NCBI RefSeq assembly: GCF_014648915.1
Contig: NZ_BMSA01000006.1
Location: 186,001 to 250,000, forward strand
Reading direction: 5' to 3'
DNA: 64,000 nucleotides
Source of the DNA: Streptomyces phaeofaciens
GTDB lineage: Bacteria > Actinomycetota > Actinomycetes > Streptomycetales > Streptomycetaceae
Under the pieces are notes generated by a model. The model worked only from the letters and a program-made list of their open reading frames with translations. It was not told the origin of the DNA and made no database searches. The first letter of the stretch is position 1; each line of letters opens with the position of its first letter. Both the position numbers and the translations under genes were made by a program. Below are positions 63,269 through 64,000 of this stretch, in pieces.

Positions 63269-64000
63269 CTACCGGAGGACGCCCTCCAGGAAGTCGCTGC
63301 CCAGCCGCGCCACCACCGCCACGTCCAGCTGGTGCAGCACGTACCGGCCGCGCCGGCGGGTGGTGACCAGGCCGGCCTTCTTCAGGACGGCGAGGTGCCG
63401 GGATATCTCCGGGGCCGTCATGCCCTGCACCTGGGCCAGCTCGCTCGTCGTGTAGGCGCTGCGCGCCAGGTAGCGGCAGATCCGCATCCGGACGGGGTGG
63501 GACAGGGCCGTCATCCGCAGCGTGAGCTGCTCGACCGACGGCGGTGAGGCCGGATCGGGGGAGCCGACCGGGTAGTGCAGCACGGGCTGCCAGCCCGGCC
63601 GGTGCAGCACGCTGAGGTGGGGCCAGCCGAAGCTGGTCGGGACGAGGAGCAGACCGCCGCCCTGGACGGAGGTACGGCCTTCGAGCAGCTTGTCGACGAC
63701 GATCCGTCCGGCGGCCTCGTCCAGCGTCACCACCGGGGAGACCGCGGCCAGCGCCTCGGAAAGCCCCCGGTGCCGCAGCAGCTCCGTCTTGTGCCGGGCG
63801 TCCGCCGCCAGCTGGTGGCAGAGCCGGGACCAGGCGTCCGCGAAGAACGCCTCCTCGCAGTCCTCCAGGAAGCGCCGCACCCAGCCGCGGACGCCGGGCG
63901 GGTCGTCGAGCAGCCGCTGGGTGAACCGCACCTGCTGAGGTCCGCGGTAGGCGGCCGCCTCCAGGGCCCGTGGGCGCACGGACGCGTCCGAGAGGACGCC
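63269..64000 (-). CDS. ArsR-family regulator with DUF5937-like N-terminus, 5' end beyond window
   Basis: The frame is open to the right edge for 244 codons, and the start is likely outside. The C-terminus has an ArsR-type winged helix (LTLRMTALSHPVRMRICRYLARSAYTTSELAQVQGMTAPEISRHLAVLKKAGLVTTRRRGRYVLHQLD). The N-terminal part (RFTQRLLDDPPGVRGWVRRFLEDCEEAFFADAWSRLCHQLAADARHKTELL) fits the DUF5937 domain. No metal-binding Cys pair of the classical ArsR type is visible, so it probably responds to another ligand. A GTG at 63979 could start a 236-aa form, but conserved-looking sequence continues upstream. Confidence 0.88.
   Translation of the reverse strand, partial: GVLSDASVRPRALEAAAYRGPQQVRFTQRLLDDPPGVRGWVRRFLEDCEEAFFADAWSRLCHQLAADARHKTELLRHRGLSEALAAVSPVVTLDEAAGRIVVDKLLEGRTSVQGGGLLLVPTSFGWPHLSVLHRPGWQPVLHYPVGSPDPASPPSVEQLTLRMTALSHPVRMRICRYLARSAYTTSELAQVQGMTAPEISRHLAVLKKAGLVTTRRRGRYVLHQLDVAVVARLGSDFLEGVLR

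Noticed and set aside
1..64000. tRNA genes, rRNA genes or CRISPR arrays
   Set aside because: No cloverleaf with CCA-side pairing, rRNA sequence or regularly spaced identical repeats was found by eye.

Overview
The window is about 72% G+C. Coding frames end almost every codon in G or C, and GTG/TTG starts and tightly packed operons are common. The gene set (tipA, an AfsR/SARP-type regulator, several XRE-DUF5753/DUF397/ATPase modules, an orphan nuoD, and the folE-ftsH-hpt-tilS-dac-ppa block) points to a Streptomyces chromosome. The order of the housekeeping genes is the one I remember from the S. coelicolor core chromosome. No tRNA, rRNA, CRISPR array or intact insertion sequence was seen.

Region 1 (1-14.0 kb) is the most accessory part. 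A leftward gene for a membrane-anchored protein with a DNRLRE-like region and FG-GAP repeats runs off the left edge. It diverges from a very large rightward Rhs/YD-repeat polymorphic toxin gene of 2740 codons. The toxin has a signal peptide, a ricin-type beta-trefoil inserted inside the YD repeats, an Rhs core, a Hint (pretoxin) domain and a C-terminal tip with an HEIYH zinc-metallopeptidase motif. A 121-aa protein with two CxxC pairs overlaps its stop codon by 4 bp and is the obvious immunity candidate. An XRE/DUF397 pair and an anti-sigma-like ATPase follow.

Region 2 (14-26.2 kb) holds an Rpn-type nuclease gene with an in-frame repeat, a D-2-hydroxyacid dehydrogenase, a DUF3052 protein, a glycosyltransferase, a large AfsR-like regulator, a stand-alone family A DNA polymerase, a ClpN/HTH protein divergent from a DUF2786 protein across two palindromic operators, and two lipoproteins.

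Region 3 (26.2-33.1 kb) has a second DUF397/ATPase/XRE module with shared operator-like sequence, an aldehyde dehydrogenase, and a PadR-ABC exporter unit with repeated operators. Region 4 (33.1-40.6 kb) has glutamate decarboxylase with a ClC-type channel, tipA with its own thiopeptide-type promoter, a YbjQ protein, a DedA protein, a ThrE-like exporter and inorganic pyrophosphatase.

Region 5 (40.6-51.7 kb) is housekeeping: a D-Ala-D-Ala carboxypeptidase, a DUF2342 metalloprotease-like protein, tilS, hpt, ftsH and the folate genes (folE rightward; folP, an NTF2-like gene, folB, folK and a DUF3180 gene leftward). Region 6 (51.9-64 kb) has a LysX/MprF-like membrane protein, an esterase, an acidic coiled-coil membrane protein, two PH-domain membrane proteins, nuoD convergent with an NDUFAF7/MidA-like methyltransferase, a NarL-type two-component pair and an ArsR-type regulator cut by the right edge.
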